Assembly (NCBI GenBank): GCA_030024085.1
Contig: JASEJE010000002.1
Location: forward strand, 1 to 64,000
Direction: 5' to 3'
DNA: 64,000 nucleotides
From: Bacillota bacterium
GTDB taxonomy: Bacteria; Bacillota; SHA-98; UBA4971
Positions 30,451-39,633 of the stretch are shown here, one piece after another. Position 1 is the stretch's first letter. Each line of letters begins with the position of its first letter. Both the position numbers and the translations under genes were made by a program. The notes under the pieces were generated by a model. The model searched no databases and was not told the origin of the DNA. It saw only the letters and a list, made by a program, of their open reading frames with translations.

Positions 30451-30473
30451 CTTTTTTGGTTTCCGCCTGCCGC

Positions 30474-31772
30474 TTACTTGCCCAGCGTCTTCTCAAGCAG
30501 CGGCCGGACGCGCCTTGCAAGCTGCTCGGCGGTGCCTCGGCCGTTTATGAGCGGGTCCGCGAACTGGTTCCAGAAGATGCTGTCCCACTCGGCATAGTTG
30601 GGGAAGATGCGGAAGCCCCGGGTATCCTCCATGGCGGCTACGATGGCGTCGATGGAATGCTTCTTCTCGGGCTTCAACTTGAGCAGCATCTCCTTTGTGG
30701 CGAGCGACCTGCGCGGCGGCACGACCTTCCAGTGGTGTATCGCGTCGGAGAGGTCGAGGAACGCCTCGAACGCCGCGTCAGGGTGCTTCGTCTTCGCGTT
30801 GATGGCCATTCCGCCTATCCACACGAAGCTTGCGCGCTTGCCCGACGGCCCCTTCGGGATCATGAACGCCTGAGACCTGAATGTGGGCTTGTAGTCCAGG
30901 TCATCGGCGGCGCCGCCCATGAACATCGCCACCTGCTGGTTGCGGTACATGGTGTCGAAGCCGCGGTCCCTTATAACCGAGAGAGGCGGCGCTACGTGGT
31001 ACTTGTTCATGAGGTCCACGTAGAACTGCGCCCCTTTGATGGCCTCAGGCGAGTCCACCGGGCACGACTTGAAGTCGGCGCTTATCACGTCGCCGCCCGC
31101 CTGCCAGATGAACATCTGCACCGGCGGCCAGCCGTTCAGCGTGAAGCCCCACTGCTGGACGTTGTCGGGATCGAAACCCTTGTCATCTGGGTGCTTGCCG
31201 TTCTTGTCCGCGGTCAGCACTTTCGCCGCGGCGAGGAACCTATCCCAGTCCCAGGTCTCGTCGGGATAGGCGAGCTTTGCCTTGTCGAAAAGATCGAGGT
31301 TCACGAACAGCATCACCGGCTGGTTGATCCAGGGTAGCCCGTAGACCTTTCCCTCGTAGGTCAGGCGCTCCAAGGACGCGGGGAAGTAGTCATCCAGCCT
31401 GGCCGCGGGATGTTTCGATGTCTTCAGCCGGTCCGTGATGTCCATGAGCGTGCCCTTCTGTGCGAAACTCGGCACGAACTCCTGGCCGATCCAGAAGAGG
31501 TCTGCGCCGGTCTGCGCGGCGAGGGTCGTCGTGAGCTTGGTCATGTACTCCGCCGGGCTCGATTCCTGCACGATCTCGTACGTGCCCGACTTGGCGTTGA
31601 GCTGGTCGAGGATGGCCTGAAGCTCCTTGGCTTCCTCGACGCCGGCCCATGTGGCGAGGCGTATCTTCACCCTGGACGCAGCGAGCCCTTGCTGCGCCCC
31701 ACCTGTGAGCACAAGCGACGTCAGCAAGAGCAAACCGAGCACGAGAACCAACGTAAGCCTGCGACCTGACAT
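30474..31772 (-). CDS. Sugar ABC transporter substrate-binding protein
   Basis: Signal peptide; KIRLATWAGVEEAKELQAILDQLNAKSGTYEIVQESSPAEYMTKLTTTLAAQTGADLFWIG. Confidence 0.93.
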   Translation of the reverse strand: MSGRRLTLVLVLGLLLLTSLVLTGGAQQGLAASRVKIRLATWAGVEEAKELQAILDQLNAKSGTYEIVQESSPAEYMTKLTTTLAAQTGADLFWIGQEFVPSFAQKGTLMDITDRLKTSKHPAARLDDYFPASLERLTYEGKVYGLPWINQPVMLFVNLDLFDKAKLAYPDETWDWDRFLAAAKVLTADKNGKHPDDKGFDPDNVQQWGFTLNGWPPVQMFIWQAGGDVISADFKSCPVDSPEAIKGAQFYVDLMNKYHVAPPLSVIRDRGFDTMYRNQQVAMFMGGAADDLDYKPTFRSQAFMIPKGPSGKRASFVWIGGMAINAKTKHPDAAFEAFLDLSDAIHHWKVVPPRRSLATKEMLLKLKPEKKHSIDAIVAAMEDTRGFRIFPNYAEWDSIFWNQFADPLINGRGTAEQLARRVRPLLEKTLGK

Positions 31773-32031
31773 CTTCAATCGCCCTCCTTGTAGACGTTCA
31801 GAGTCGTTCGCGTTACCCGCGTTACCCTTCGTGCAACCTTCGCGCCACCTTCTTGCCGCCCCTTCGTACCACCTCTCCCGTTGTCCCGGGATGTTCCCGC
31901 GATCCCACCTGGATGCGTGGATGTGCGACCAATCGTCCTCTCGGCGAGTTCCGACTTCATCTGGCTTCCGCTCCGCCTTCCTGGGCCGTTCCATCACCTC
32001 CCTTTGCTTTGAGTGTGACCGTGCCCTTGCT

Positions 32032-34803
32032 TCACACTGCCCTCATCGAGTTCCCCCGGTCTTCCGGCAGAACCACCAGTTTGCAGCATTCGCCGGGGTC
32101 GAGGGCGACGTCGACGGAGCCTCCGGACGCCGCTTGGGTGCGTGCAGCCTCCCATCGCCCGTCCTTGCCGAGGCAGGCCGCTTCCACTCTCCATGGGCGC
32201 CTGAGGTGGGCGGCGGAGGCGAGGTCCACGGTGCCCTCGAACCGCGTGGACGTCGGGTTGTACACCAGCACCGACCGGGGCGCGTCCTCGTCCATGAACG
32301 GGCGGTCCCAGTCGAGAAGGTCGAGGTAGACCGTGGTTATCGACGGGTCGGACGCCCTTGCGAACGCCTCGAACATGAGATACAGCCACAGGACCTCGCC
32401 GGCGCCGTATATCTCCTTGCCCACGTAACCTGTGGAGTCTGGCAGTTCCAGCGTGCCGATGTTCTCGTAGGGGATGTGGGGGCAGACTGCCCCTGTCCGT
32501 TCCGACTCCGGCAGGAAGGGATCGAAGTGGTAGAAGTTGTTGCGGCGCTGAAGGTCCAGGACCCTGAGGAGGGCGGGGTTGAAACCGCCTTCTTTCAGCA
32601 GCGGCAGCCATGGCAGCACCGACTCGACGTTTTCCTTGAACGCAGGGTAAAGAATGGACGCGCATGCCTGGAAGAGACCGCGCGTGTGATACGCGCCGCG
32701 GCTTCGCGCGAGGTCATCGTACCAGTAAAGCATCCGCAGCTCGGCGCGGATAAGGTCATGAGAGATGCGGGCAAGGGACGGGTCGCCCAGGAGCGACGAA
32801 AGCTCGAAGGCCGCGAGCGCCCCGAACGCGAACTGCTGAGGCTCGTGGTACAGGAGGTCGAGGGGCAGCCGAGTCATGGTCAGGAGGGCGTCCCTCGCCT
32901 CGCCCAGGAACTCCTCGCGCCCGCTGAGGCGGAACGCGAGGACCGCGCCGTAGGCGTAGAGCCCAGCCACGGAGTAGTTCGTCCCCGAGTCTACCGGCAT
33001 GCCGGTCGCAGGGTCGTAGAAGAGAGGGAAGACGTGGCGCACGTTGTGGGCATAACGCCTGGCGCCCTCGAAAGCTGTCATGAACATGTCCGCGAGCTTC
33101 GCCGTATCGGCCGCGGGGGGCGCGAGGCGGTGCGATTCCTGAAGTATCTGCGATGCTTGTGGTGCCTGCCATGTCTGTGGCGTGTTCGGCGTGTGGGGCG
33201 CACGCGGTGCATGCGGCGCGTGGAGTGCGCACGGTGAAGGCGGCATCTGCTGCGCTGCCTGTTGCACAGCCCGCTCGTGCGTCTTCTGCGCTGCCTGCGA
33301 CATCTCCAGAAGGTGCACAATCCACGGCCACTTGATGAGGCCATTCTCGAAGAAGTACCACGTGTCCACTTTCTCCTGGCCGCGCGTGTGCGGGTAGTTG
33401 TTGCCGATGAAGCCGATGTCCTCCCGGAAGAAGTGGGGGAGGGTGGCCGTCAGGCGGCGAAGGTACTCGGTCACAGCCGAATCCGGGCTTGCACTGACCC
33501 CCCGGGAGGCGTCGGGTCCAGGGTCTCCCTCGCACGGGTACTGCAGGCAGGAAGCGGGCTCGCCCCGGCGGACGGGCGCGGCCGCCTCTTCGGACGCGGC
33601 GGCGGATCTGCCGGGCTCGCTTGCGCGGGCGTAGTGCAGGAGCGGCCAGAGCACGTCGGCCTGGGTCATGAGCTCGAACGACCGCGGCTCCGCCCACTGA
33701 CGCGAGCTCGAGCGCACGTATGCGGGGTGGCCCCAGACGCCCTCCACCTCGGTCTGGCACGCCGGGTCGTGCATGAGCTCGTCCAGCGCAGCGCCGGCCA
33801 CCTCCGCCCAGGAACCATGTGGAACGTGGCCACTCCGGCGCTCCTGCGACCGAGGCCCGAGTTCTGGCTTCTCATCGCCGCCGAGGAGCAGCGAGGTGCT
33901 GTCGATGAGCGTTGCGAGGGCATCCCACTGCGAGGGGATATCCTGGCGGTGGCGCTGGTAGATTGAGTATCGGAAGACGTGGTCGCCTGCCGGGAAGATC
34001 CGGCCGTGGTAGTGGTCTGCCCAGAGCCCCACGCCAAACCGCTCTTTCCGCGCCCCGTCGAGCTTGCTCGAGCACAGGCAATCCTCGAACCTTGCGAGAT
34101 TCGCCCGGGACATCCATGTCATACAGGTCATGTCGAAGTACAGGACGACCTCGGCGCGGCGGACGGGGTCGTAGCAATACACGGCGGGGAAGTCGTTGCC
34201 CCGCACGCCGGTGCAGTTCCTCGTGGGGTTCGAGATGACGACCCTGCGCCACTCATGGTTCTGGCGCTCGTTCATGGTGGCGTACTCTGACATCCAGAGG
34301 ACTATCTCCGGCTCGATGGACGGGGAGGGCTGAAGGACCAGCGGCCTTTCGAGGTGCACGGCGACGGACACGTGGATCCACGGGTCGCCGGGCGTCACCG
34401 AGACTTCGGCGTCGAACGGGTACTGGACTTTCTCGACATCGCAGAGACCCTCCGCATCCCTGGCGCAGTATTCGGGATTGCGCAGGGTGGCGGCGTTTTT
34501 CGGCACGCATCCCGTTCCGGTCCCTGAGAAGAGGACGGCCTGCCGTCTGTCGCCGCGCGAGGGAGGGATGGTATATGAAGACGGCGCAAGGTCGAAGCTG
34601 GCCCCGCCCACGAGGACGTTGGGAAGGCCGGCGACAACCGTCCACCCAGCTCCGTCGTGGACGCGGGTTGTGAAGCGCAGTCTCCCGTCGTCCCCGCGCC
34701 TGAAGATCATCTGTTGCCCTGACGCGGTGACGACCGGCCCGGACGGCGTGTCGTATATGGCTGTGTCGTGTTCGGACAAACCTGGGAGATCGCGGTCTTC
34801 CAT
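32032..34803 (-). CDS. Uncharacterised 923-aa protein, possible (alpha/alpha)-barrel glycosidase
   Basis: Between sugar ABC genes and lacI. N-terminal beta-rich half, C-terminal helical repeats (DPATGMPVDSGTNYSVAGLYAYGAVLAFRLSGREEFLGEARDALLTM). No family recognised with certainty. Confidence 0.6.
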   Translation of the reverse strand: MEDRDLPGLSEHDTAIYDTPSGPVVTASGQQMIFRRGDDGRLRFTTRVHDGAGWTVVAGLPNVLVGGASFDLAPSSYTIPPSRGDRRQAVLFSGTGTGCVPKNAATLRNPEYCARDAEGLCDVEKVQYPFDAEVSVTPGDPWIHVSVAVHLERPLVLQPSPSIEPEIVLWMSEYATMNERQNHEWRRVVISNPTRNCTGVRGNDFPAVYCYDPVRRAEVVLYFDMTCMTWMSRANLARFEDCLCSSKLDGARKERFGVGLWADHYHGRIFPAGDHVFRYSIYQRHRQDIPSQWDALATLIDSTSLLLGGDEKPELGPRSQERRSGHVPHGSWAEVAGAALDELMHDPACQTEVEGVWGHPAYVRSSSRQWAEPRSFELMTQADVLWPLLHYARASEPGRSAAASEEAAAPVRRGEPASCLQYPCEGDPGPDASRGVSASPDSAVTEYLRRLTATLPHFFREDIGFIGNNYPHTRGQEKVDTWYFFENGLIKWPWIVHLLEMSQAAQKTHERAVQQAAQQMPPSPCALHAPHAPRAPHTPNTPQTWQAPQASQILQESHRLAPPAADTAKLADMFMTAFEGARRYAHNVRHVFPLFYDPATGMPVDSGTNYSVAGLYAYGAVLAFRLSGREEFLGEARDALLTMTRLPLDLLYHEPQQFAFGALAAFELSSLLGDPSLARISHDLIRAELRMLYWYDDLARSRGAYHTRGLFQACASILYPAFKENVESVLPWLPLLKEGGFNPALLRVLDLQRRNNFYHFDPFLPESERTGAVCPHIPYENIGTLELPDSTGYVGKEIYGAGEVLWLYLMFEAFARASDPSITTVYLDLLDWDRPFMDEDAPRSVLVYNPTSTRFEGTVDLASAAHLRRPWRVEAACLGKDGRWEAARTQAASGGSVDVALDPGECCKLVVLPEDRGNSMRAV

Positions 34804-34807
34804 GGGG

Positions 34808-36061
34808 TCATGCCTCCGTTTCGTTTGTCGGCTCGGATGTTTCGCCGCTCGCTGTGTCGCCCGCGGCGGATGCAGGCATGGCCACCGTACCGCGCGTCAT
34901 GAGCGTCGCCCGGATCACGATCTTGATTGGGGCCGGGTCGACCCCGTTGATGATATCCACAAGCCTGCGGGCGGCGATGGAACCAAGCTGCTGCTTTGGG
35001 ATGTGCATCGTTGTGAGCGGTGGGTGGGTGTGGCTCGCCACCTGTATGTCGTCGAACCCGATGACAGACACTTCGTCCGGCACCCTGATGCCGCGCTCGT
35101 GGAGCGCCTTGAGCACACCGAGCGCGGTCATGTCGTTGTCCGCGAATATGGCGGTTGGCGACTGAGGCAGGTCCATCAGCCGGAGCGTTCCCTCGTACCC
35201 GATCTGCGGGCCGTGCCTGTCAACGGACTCGGAGAACACCACCCACTTGCGGTGGGACGGCAGGCGAAGTTCGTCCAGGGCCTTCGTATAACCAGCATAA
35301 CGCTGCGCAAGGGAGATGTGCGACTGCGGCCCACCGATGAAAGCGATCCGGCGGTGACCGGAGCGGTATAGGTGCTCTATCGCAGACCTGGTCGCGGCCT
35401 CGTTGTCCGAGACCACGCAGTCCACGGGATCGCCCGGAAGCTCGTTATCCACGAGGACCACCGGGATCCCGCGCTCGCGGGCTGTCCGGGCCACCTGCGG
35501 GTGAACGTCGCACCCGACGAGGAGGAGTCCTCTGAAGCCACTGAAGCCATTTTCGCCTGCCTGATCAGCGAAGAGATCGCTGTTATCGCCGGCGCCGTCT
35601 ATGCTCCGAAGGAAGACCCGGTAGCCCAGGTTCTGCAGGCTTTCCTCGATGCCCGCCACTACTGCGCCGTAGAACGGGTCGGTCACCAGGGACGAGAGCC
35701 GCCTATTGAATACGATGCCGATGCTTGCGCTCCCGCCTCCGAACACGCCGGCGCCCGCGGCCATACTCGCGCCTGCGCCACTGCCACTGCCACTGCCACT
35801 GCCACTGCCACTGCCACTGGCGCCGCCGTTGCCGCTGCTGTTGCCACTGCTACTGCGGCCGCCGCTGGCGCCGTGCCATGTCCTGGGCCCCGTAGCCGCG
35901 TCCACCGCCTCCGCGCGTGGACGGTAGCCCAGCGACCGCGCGACGTTCAGGACGCGGGAACGGGTCCGCTCGCTGATCCGCCCTTTCCGGCTGAGGGCTC
36001 GTGATACCGTGGACGGCGAGACCCCGGCCTGCCTCGCGATCTCTCGAATGGTCGTGTCCAC
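34808..36061 (-). CDS. LacI-family regulator with Gly/Ser-repeat hinge
   Basis: TTIREIARQAGVSPSTVSRALSRKGRISERTRSRVLNVARSLGYRPR; SIGIVFNRRLSSLVTDPFYGAVVAGIEESLQNLGY. Confidence 0.95.
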   Translation of the reverse strand: MDTTIREIARQAGVSPSTVSRALSRKGRISERTRSRVLNVARSLGYRPRAEAVDAATGPRTWHGASGGRSSSGNSSGNGGASGSGSGSGSGSGSGAGASMAAGAGVFGGGSASIGIVFNRRLSSLVTDPFYGAVVAGIEESLQNLGYRVFLRSIDGAGDNSDLFADQAGENGFSGFRGLLLVGCDVHPQVARTARERGIPVVLVDNELPGDPVDCVVSDNEAATRSAIEHLYRSGHRRIAFIGGPQSHISLAQRYAGYTKALDELRLPSHRKWVVFSESVDRHGPQIGYEGTLRLMDLPQSPTAIFADNDMTALGVLKALHERGIRVPDEVSVIGFDDIQVASHTHPPLTTMHIPKQQLGSIAARRLVDIINGVDPAPIKIVIRATLMTRGTVAMPASAAGDTASGETSEPTNETEA

Positions 36062-36170
36062 TCAGGAATCGTCTCCTTTTCGGCAATCGTCTTGCTGCTT
36101 CGGCGATCGTCTTGCTGCGGTCGCCGCGTTCTCGCTGCGGAGTGACGATCACTATCGCGCTGCTATGTTG

Positions 36171-36188
36171 TTGCGCAAACCTGCGCAA
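36171..36188. promoter_or_regulatory. Candidate LacI-family operator
   Basis: Palindrome TTGCGCA-AACC-TGCGCAA, 110 bp upstream of the lacI start. Confidence 0.55.
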
Positions 36189-36387
36189 TCGTTGCCCATT
36201 TACTTATGTACTACTACGTCACGTGCCAGATTCCTTCTTTCGGACGGAATTCTTTTCGCATTCGTTGCGTACCCAAGAACGCCAGTGTAGCAGGAAGAAT
36301 AGAGGACGCATGCCACGCAGGCACGCTCGCGCAGGCGCTCGCGGGCACGTTGCGCACCGTTGCGCACCGCGCGCAGAAGGGAGAGCA

Positions 36388-37000
36388 CGTCCCTAATACT
36401 GCTCTGTCAGACACGAAATGCCATCCGGTTTGGGGGGCCTGGCGGGCTTGCCTGGCAGGTCGACTCCTGGCCGTGGTGGCCCTTGACCGTGCAGTTCCTC
36501 GGAAACCCGTGATGTACGGAACGGGTGCCGCAGAAAGAGTGATGTACGTCAGCAGTCGGTTTCTATGCGTGACGCAAGGAACGGGTAAGGCCGGGACCGG
36601 TGACGTGTATCAGCGGATGGCCCTCAATGATGACGTAGGGAACAGCTCAGGAGGAACCCGTGATGTACGTCACTGGTCCCGCTTCGACGAGTGACGCATG
36701 GAACGATTCATGGAGAACCTGTGACGCAGGGAACGGGTGAGGCGGCAACGATGATGTACGTCACCGATTCGCTTCCGATGCGTGACGTATGGAACGGGAA
36801 GAGCCAGAGGAGTGACGTGCGTCATCCTTCCCCTTGCATGCGTGACACAGGGAACGGGTAAGGCCCTGACCAGTGATGTACATCAGTGGATGGCTCTCAA
36901 TGGTGACGTAGGGAACCGTTGAGGACGGACCCGTGACGTACGTCAGCCGTCGGCTCAAGTGACGGCACTATCAGGCGCTCCATATGTGACAGAGCAGTAC
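36388..37000. repeat. TIR-bounded phased array of GTGAYGTACGTCA and GTGACGYAGGGAAC motifs
   Basis: Left end CCCTAATACTGCTCTGTCAG, right end TGACAGAGCAGTAC(TA). Motif starts at 36509,539,569,600,630,660,691,721,751,782,812,842,873,903,933,959,986. Confidence 0.9.
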
Positions 37001-37196
37001 TAAGTGAGGGTTCGTTGGCTCTTCCCCGTTTTCCAGCGGCTGCTGGGCTCTCGGTGTTGCGCTCGGGGACGGCGCCCCAAGCGGGGCGCGCTTCGCCAAA
37101 ATCCGGCTCGCCTCGCAAGTACCCGGATTTTGACACCCCTCGTGCAATCACCGCGAGCCCCTCCCAAAGTCGGAAGCATTTCTGCACCCTCACTTA
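37001..37196. mobile_element. MITE, ~196 bp subfamily (TAAGTGAGGG...CCCTCACTTA)
   Basis: TA-flanked inverted ends; internal arms CAAAATCCGG/CCGGATTTTG. Confidence 0.88.
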
Positions 37197-37297
37197 GGGG
37201 GGGCGGAGGGGCGGAGGGCTGCTTAGCTTTTACCGGCGCTTCTTTGGGTGTAGAATGCTATTGGCAGGAGCACGCTGCCCGGCCTTCCTGGCACGAG

Positions 37298-38134
37298 GTG
37301 AGCGAAGTGATCGTCAGCGCAAGCCGCAGGACTGACATACCGAAGTTCTACTCGGAGTGGTTCATGGACCGCGTCCGCGCCGGCCACTGCACATGTCCGA
37401 ACCCCTTCAACCCGAAGCAGGTCTTCGAGGTGTCCCTGCGCCCCCAAGATGTTGACGTGATCGCCTTCTGGAGCAAGGACCCGGAGCCCCTCCTGGCGTA
37501 CCTGGAGGAGCTCGACCGTAGGGGGTTCAGGTACTACTTCCAGTTCACCCTGAACGGCTATCCGCCGTTCCTGGAGCCGGGCGTGCCGCCGCTGGCGAGG
37601 GGGCTGGCAACGTTCAGGCGCCTTTCGGAGGCGATCTCCCCCGAGAGGGTCATCTGGCGCTACGACCCGATAGTCCTCACGAGCGCGACCGACGTTGCGT
37701 ATCATGAGCAGCGCTTCCGTGAGATCGCTGCGGCCCTTACGGGAAAGACCAGGCGCGTGGTCATAAGCCTCCTCGACGACTACCGGGGCTCGCGCGCCCG
37801 CCTTGCCCGGCTGGCACGGCGCGAGGGCATACGGGTGGCCGAGCGATGCTGCGCCGATGACCCCGCCACGGCAGGCCTCCTTACGACTATGGCGCGCGTT
37901 GCCGCCGACTCGGGCATGGAGATCGTGACCTGTGCTGAGGAGAAGAGCCTCGAAAGCCTCGGGATCAAGCCTGGCAAGTGCATCGACGACGAGTACATCG
38001 CCCGCGTTTTCGGCATCCGCGTTCCCGGCAAGAAGGACCCCGGCCAGCGCGCGGCATGCGGCTGTGTCGTGAGCAAAGACATAGGATCCTATGGCACGTG
38101 CCGGCATGGTTGCCTCTACTGCTACGCAGTGTAA
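37298..38134 (+). CDS. DUF1848 family protein
   Basis: VIVSASRRTDIPKFYSEWFMDRVRAGHCTCPNPFNPKQVFEVSLRPQDVDVIAFWSKDPEPL, C-terminal CGCVVSKDIGSYGTCRHGCLYCYA. Confidence 0.92.
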   Translation: MSEVIVSASRRTDIPKFYSEWFMDRVRAGHCTCPNPFNPKQVFEVSLRPQDVDVIAFWSKDPEPLLAYLEELDRRGFRYYFQFTLNGYPPFLEPGVPPLARGLATFRRLSEAISPERVIWRYDPIVLTSATDVAYHEQRFREIAAALTGKTRRVVISLLDDYRGSRARLARLARREGIRVAERCCADDPATAGLLTTMARVAADSGMEIVTCAEEKSLESLGIKPGKCIDDEYIARVFGIRVPGKKDPGQRAACGCVVSKDIGSYGTCRHGCLYCYAV

Positions 38135-38198
38135 GTGGCGCCGGCACGAGGGTTACGGTACAATTGAAGTAGATTCCAGTAATCCGTTGCGGCGGGTG

Positions 38199-38717
38199 AT
38201 GCCCTCATGTCGGGCTTCCACAGAGGGGGAAACCAGGTTGTCTTCGGATGACAGGGCGGTGACCCTGAGGGAGCAGGTGGCACCGGTCGTCAGGGCGCTG
38301 GAACAATCACTCGGTGACTCGCTCGTCAGCGTCGTCCTCTTTGGCTCGCGAGCGAGGGGCGAGGCCCGACCGGACAGCGACTGGGACCTCCTCGTAATTG
38401 CTGAACATCTGCCGGATAGGCTTCTGAAGAGAAGCCTTTTCGTGGTGTCGCTCTTACCTCCGCAATGGCGCCACCGTGTGGCGATCGTTGCGAAAACCCG
38501 CGCCGAATTCGAGTCCGCGCTGGCGTCCCTGTACCTCGACATAGCAGTGGATGGCATCATCCTGTACGATCGCTCCAGGTACGTCGCGGCGAAACTCGCT
38601 TACCTGCAACGACGCATATCTGAGTTGGGCCTTCGGCGTGTTGAGTTGAACGGTGACCGGGTGTGGCTGTGCCGAAACCCGCCCGGAAGCCAGTGGAGTT
38701 TGGAGTGGACGCAATGA
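38199..38717 (+). CDS. MNT-type nucleotidyltransferase
   Basis: VSVVLFGSRARGEARPDSDWDLLVIAE; overlaps downstream HEPN start by ATGA. Confidence 0.9.
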   Translation: MPSCRASTEGETRLSSDDRAVTLREQVAPVVRALEQSLGDSLVSVVLFGSRARGEARPDSDWDLLVIAEHLPDRLLKRSLFVVSLLPPQWRHRVAIVAKTRAEFESALASLYLDIAVDGIILYDRSRYVAAKLAYLQRRISELGLRRVELNGDRVWLCRNPPGSQWSLEWTQ

Positions 38718-39334
38718 AGCCATATGAGAACGCTCGTTACAGGATTCGATTGGCCCAGGGCTTTCTTGAGGAGGCCCGCGACGATAACCGCATGGGGCGC
38801 TGGCGGTCGTGCATAGATAACGCTCAACTAAGTGTGGGTTCAGAAATCACCGCCACTTTTCCAGGGTTGCCGGTACTGCCCTCCGGGGACGGCGCGTGCG
38901 GTGAGCCTCGTTCGAATTTGGCGCTTAAGGCTAGCCAAATTCCAGGCGCCCCGCCCTAGCAAGCACCGGCAACCCGGAATCTTCTCCCAAACCGGCATGA
39001 ATTTCTCAACTCACACTTAGCTGCAGAGCATGCCCTTAAGGCTGTAATTGCTTTGTGGGGACCAGTGCCCAAGACCCATCGGCCGGCGACGGTGCTTACG
39101 GAGATGCTTGCGCAAGGCCAGATCCCCGATGAGTTGCACTGAGGTGTGGAGCAGCTCATCAGTTTAGCTGTGCCTCTGGGTCCCGAGCTTCATATCCAGA
39201 CGGACTACGGTGATGAGGTCGGTGGGCTGACTCCCTGGGAGCTGTTTGACGAAGACGACGCTCGGGAGACTCTGCGCGCATCTGAGGACGTTGTGTCCAC
39301 GGCACTGGAGATCATTGGCAGGACGACGCCATAA
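38714..39334 (+). pseudogene. HEPN-domain gene split by a MITE, with an additional internal stop
   Basis: YENARYRIRLAQGFLEEARDDNRMGRWRSCIDNAQL | MITE | AAEHALKAVIALWGPVPKTHRPATVLTEMLAQGQIPDELH*GVEQLISLAVPLGPELHIQTDYGDEVGGLTPWELFDEDDARETLRASEDVV. Confidence 0.92.
38829..39019. mobile_element. MITE, ~191 bp (TAAGTGTGGGTT...AACTCACACTTA)
   Basis: TA-flanked inverted ends; core GAATTTGGCGCTTAAGGCTAGCCAAATTCC. Confidence 0.92.
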
Positions 39335-39552
39335 CTCAAGCTAGGGGCGGTACCGCAGAGGGCAACCGCCTTGTTCTTTCTTTGAGATCATTAGCCTTAT
39401 CGAGCCTCATGGAGCCCTTCGTGTTCGGTGTTGCAGGTTGACACGTCCGACTTATATTCCAGTCGTCGGTGGGTCCAGAACACCTCAGCCTGCGGCGATA
39501 GATGGACGAACAACATCCTGCATCCCTGCGCCATTTTGCCTCCGCAACTCTC

Positions 39553-39582
39553 TTGACAGCCGGGGTCCGGTAGCCCTATAAT
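39553..39582 (+). promoter_or_regulatory. Sigma-A-type promoter for the PadR operon
   Basis: TTGACA - 18 bp - TATAAT; AT-rich dyad ATGTATATGTGCCATGCATATAT directly downstream. Confidence 0.75.
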
Positions 39583-39633
39583 AAGGGCGTGCATCATGTA
39601 TATGTGCCATGCATATATAAGGAGCGATCGATA

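Noticed and set aside
36509-36990. CRISPR-like appearance of the 30-bp phased repeats
   Set aside because: Motifs are diverged and of two alternating types, the between-motif sequences recur (e.g. GGATGGCYCTCAATG) and are not unique spacers, the unit-to-unit step is only 30 bp, and no cas genes are present.
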